A stretch of DNA of 64,000 bases from UBA2377 sp964525935 (GTDB taxonomy: Bacteria; Verrucomicrobiota; Verrucomicrobiia; Opitutales; Opitutaceae): the NCBI GenBank assembly GCA_964525935.1, contig CAZGJZ010000010.1, positions 62,001 to 126,000 on the forward strand, read 5' to 3'. Numbering within the stretch: the first letter of the stretch is position 1; every line of letters starts with the position of its first letter. The notes under the pieces were generated by a model. It was given only the letters and a program-made list of their open reading frames with translations, searched no databases and had not been told where the DNA came from. This document shows, piece after piece, positions 62,010 through 64,000 of this stretch. The translations under genes and the position numbers were made by a program.

Positions 62010-62816
62010 ATGGAGACGACCGGCAGCAAAGTCCCGTTGTTGAAGCAACGCAAGCCCTTGGATGTGGAATCCGGGGGTTTGGAACCGTCGGCGAACCCCG
62101 CAAACGACGTTTCGGCGAACCCCAAGGTTCCAAAATCGTCACCGATGTCGCCTCCGTCTCCCACCTCCTCCTCCTTCGACGCGGAGTTCAACCGAATGAC
62201 CAAAGATCATTGCGGAATCATCATCATGGGGATCGTTCTTCCCGCTCTCCTTTCGATTTGGCTCTACCTCACCTCGATGGTCGAATTGTCCCATTACCAT
62301 CCCTCTAAGCATTGGCCCGAACCGATCGCCTCGACGGCGGGTTTGTGTCTCAACGCGACTAAGAATTCCAAATCACCGAACGGGTTCGCGTCGTGCGAGA
62401 ACGTCTTCTACGTTCAAATCTCGACGCTTCTTTTTTGCGCGTGCGGTTTACTCAACAGCGCCGCGTGGGTCGGGATGTGGGAGATTGCGTGTAAAATTCG
62501 CGGCGGTCGAACGGGTCACCCCTACGACGTCGTATACTCGTTTTCGACCTTCATTTTTATCTGTGTGTGTGTGATCGGAGCGGTTGCCTCATTCGTTTTA
62601 TCCTTTATTTACGTGGGTGTTGGATACGGCGAAATGAGATGCGACGAAGACGGCGGCGCGGGGTGTGTGTTCGGGTACCATCCGGCGATGTTTGACATCA
62701 TCAAATGGTTGATCATGGAATCGATCGTCGTCGCCGTCGCGGTGGTGCTCGTGTTGAATCCTCTCTTCAACCAGTCGGAGACGGTGATTCAATACCGAGT
62801 GATTGCGAGGGATTGA
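62010..62816 (+). CDS. four-helix membrane protein, tandem paralog 2
   Basis: This encodes 268 residues from METTGSKVPLLKQRK. It is closely related to the preceding gene along its length: IIIMGIVLPALLSIWLYLTS, SHYHPSKHWPEPIAST, CENVFYVQISTLLFCACGLL, CKIRGGRTGHPYDVVYSFST. It has an extra Ser/Pro-rich insert before helix 1. Conserved Cys in the loop suggest a disulfide. Confidence 0.65.
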   Translation: METTGSKVPLLKQRKPLDVESGGLEPSANPANDVSANPKVPKSSPMSPPSPTSSSFDAEFNRMTKDHCGIIIMGIVLPALLSIWLYLTSMVELSHYHPSKHWPEPIASTAGLCLNATKNSKSPNGFASCENVFYVQISTLLFCACGLLNSAAWVGMWEIACKIRGGRTGHPYDVVYSFSTFIFICVCVIGAVASFVLSFIYVGVGYGEMRCDEDGGAGCVFGYHPAMFDIIKWLIMESIVVAVAVVLVLNPLFNQSETVIQYRVIARD

Positions 62817-62842
62817 ACGCTTTTTTATATAACCGAAAAACT

Positions 62843-63586
62843 TTACTCGTCGTCCTCCTCCTCGTTCTCTTCTCCGTCCTCCTCCTCGTCTACCTTGCTT
62901 CGCTTCGCGTCGCCCCCCGCCGCGGCGACGGTGTTGCTCTCACGGAACCCAGTGCGCTTCGCGTCGATCGCGCACTCCAGCTCCTTCAGTTGCGACCCGA
63001 GCTTCACGCGCTTCTCAATCGCATCGGCGTAGACCGCGTACTGCGCGCTCCCGTCGTCCGTGGGGACGAGGGAGGGCTCCGCGGCCTTGAGACGCGCGAG
63101 CTCCACCCTCGCGGCCTCGCGGCGCGCTTCGAGCGTGCACACCGCCTCCATCGCCTCGCTCGCCTTTCTCTCCGTCTCCGCGTGCTTGGTGCGAATCTCC
63201 TCGAGCGTCTCGCGCGTCTCGGGTTTGGGATTGCGCTCCCACGAGTGTCCCGCGGGGGCGGTAACCAGCTCGGTTTTACCGGTGCGCTCGCACACCTCGA
63301 GCTTGACGCGCGCCTCCGCCGCCTCCTTCGCGGCGTGAATCGCCTTGGTCAGGAGCTCGATCTCCTTCGCGCCGATCGTGGTGGTGCACGCTGATACGGC
63401 CTTCTGCCATTCCGCGTGGGCCGCCGCGCACGCCTTCCCCGTCTCCGAGTACAATCGCCACGCGGTCGTGGCCTTGGTGACTTCGTACTCGTGCATCTCC
63501 GCATCGTGACGCACGGCGTTTGCGCGACGCTTGTCGCGGTTCAGCTCCTTTCTCTGTTCGGCGTTCATGGCGGCGAGGCGAGGCAT
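62843..63586 (-). CDS. coiled-coil protein, Ala/Glu-rich, acidic tail
   Basis: The start chosen is MPRLAAMNAE (247 residues). Nearly the whole protein is predicted helical (EQRKELNRDKRRANAVRHDA; ETLEEIRTKHAETERKASEA), without transmembrane segments, ending in an Asp/Glu run (DEEEDGEENEEEDDE). Very GC-rich. A basic KRSKVDEE precedes the acidic end. A structural or DNA-associated role is guesswork. Confidence 0.55.
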   Translation of the reverse strand: MPRLAAMNAEQRKELNRDKRRANAVRHDAEMHEYEVTKATTAWRLYSETGKACAAAHAEWQKAVSACTTTIGAKEIELLTKAIHAAKEAAEARVKLEVCERTGKTELVTAPAGHSWERNPKPETRETLEEIRTKHAETERKASEAMEAVCTLEARREAARVELARLKAAEPSLVPTDDGSAQYAVYADAIEKRVKLGSQLKELECAIDAKRTGFRESNTVAAAGGDAKRSKVDEEEDGEENEEEDDE

Positions 63587-63680
63587 TTTTTTTCTTGGTG
63601 TTTTTGCGATTTTTGAATTCTCGGATGATTCGGTACGCTCGGTTTGGGGAAAAATGGATCGATGGGTCGTCTCGAAAGTG

Positions 63681-63724
63681 ATTTGTGATTTTTTTTTTGA
63701 GTCCAAGAAAAAAAATCACAAATG
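63681..63724. promoter_or_regulatory. divergent pair of promoter motifs
   Basis: ATTTGTGATTTTTTTTTT at 63,681-63,698 faces left and AAAAAAAATCACAAATG at 63,708-63,724 faces right, its last three bases being the ATG of the GIY-YIG gene. Confidence 0.55.
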
Positions 63725-64000
63725 AACTCGGAGGAGCTCGATGATGACGATGTAGAAACGGGGGAGACCGAATCGACCGAAACGACCGAAACGTCTCGCC
63801 ACTTCGTTTACCTTCTCGAGACGACCGATGCCGCGGTCTCGAAACGGCGTCGCGCCTACGTGGGGTACACCACGAACCCCACGCGGCGATTGCGACAACA
63901 CAATCGCGAGATAAAGGGCGGAGCGGGGAGAACGAGCGGGAGATCGTGGAAACTCGTCGTGGTCGTGAGCGGATTCAAAACCAGGTTGGAGGCGCTCCGG
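63722..64000 (+). CDS. SLX1-like GIY-YIG endonuclease, 3' truncated by window edge
   Basis: The first 93 residues are visible, with the frame open to the edge. An acidic, Thr-rich start (residues 1-26) precedes the GIY-YIG domain: HFVYLLETTD, RRAYVGYTTNPTRRLRQHN, GGAGRTSGRSWKLVVVVSGF, TRLEALR. This is the order of SLX1 (YLL.S.....YVG.T....RL.QHN....GGA..T.....W.....V.GF....AL.FEW). SLX1 cuts branched DNA in recombination repair. The RING part and the catalytic Glu expected downstream are outside the window. The ATG overlaps the promoter motif. Confidence 0.8.
   Translation, partial: MNSEELDDDDVETGETESTETTETSRHFVYLLETTDAAVSKRRRAYVGYTTNPTRRLRQHNREIKGGAGRTSGRSWKLVVVVSGFKTRLEALR

Overview
The window looks like part of the genome of a large double-stranded DNA virus of a eukaryote, or an integrated copy of one. 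It is GC-rich and densely packed, with about 65 genes on both strands and short AT-rich gaps. Several features point to a virus with a nuclear phase: separate genes for histones H3 and H4, a candidate ESCRT-III protein, Ulp1-type proteases, a RING-CH ubiquitin-ligase-like protein, GIY-YIG nucleases, mucin-like surface glycoproteins, and what appear to be spliceosomal introns. No capsid protein, DNA polymerase or RNA polymerase is present here, so I cannot choose between Nucleocytoviricota and Mirusviricota. I see no tRNA, rRNA or CRISPR array.

Layout. 1-8.3 kb holds a left-truncated LRR-like gene, unknown genes, a sulfotransferase-like membrane protein and a Notch-repeat (LNR) surface protein. 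8.4-15.4 kb holds an ESCRT-III-like protein, small membrane proteins, a Ulp1-like protease and two relatives sharing a C-terminal zinc module. 15.4-28.2 kb is the surface-protein block: two related lectin-like secreted proteins, one with a huge Ser-Pro-Thr stalk, then a glycoprotein of about 2,110 residues whose gene is interrupted. 28.3-37 kb holds a HGGGRRC zinc-finger protein, unknown genes and two polytopic membrane proteins. 37-48 kb is the chromatin block: H3, a head-to-head basic protein with a possible histone fold, an HMG-box-like acidic protein, a degenerate Ulp1-like protein, a third zinc-module protein and H4. 48-64 kb holds the RING-CH protein, two GIY-YIG proteins and several duplicated families.

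The most unusual structure is at 23,059-24,974. The large glycoprotein gene on the minus strand stops at a perfect 5' splice site (CAG|GTGAGT) and resumes in frame 1.9 kb later behind an AG, restoring an EGF-like cysteine module. The intron between carries four small genes on the opposite strand, each with its own promoter. The junctions between the four units are AG|GTGAGY or AG|GTACGT, which is the form of recursive splice sites or zero-length exons. The four proteins resemble one another in layout and look like single TATA-binding-protein lobes, which is an inference.

Most genes carry a shared motif close upstream of the ATG, consensus AAAAATCACAAATAAAA in the direction of transcription. 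It occurs as palindromic bidirectional versions and has been copied along with duplicated genes. H4 instead has a TATA box. The motif was used here to choose several start codons.
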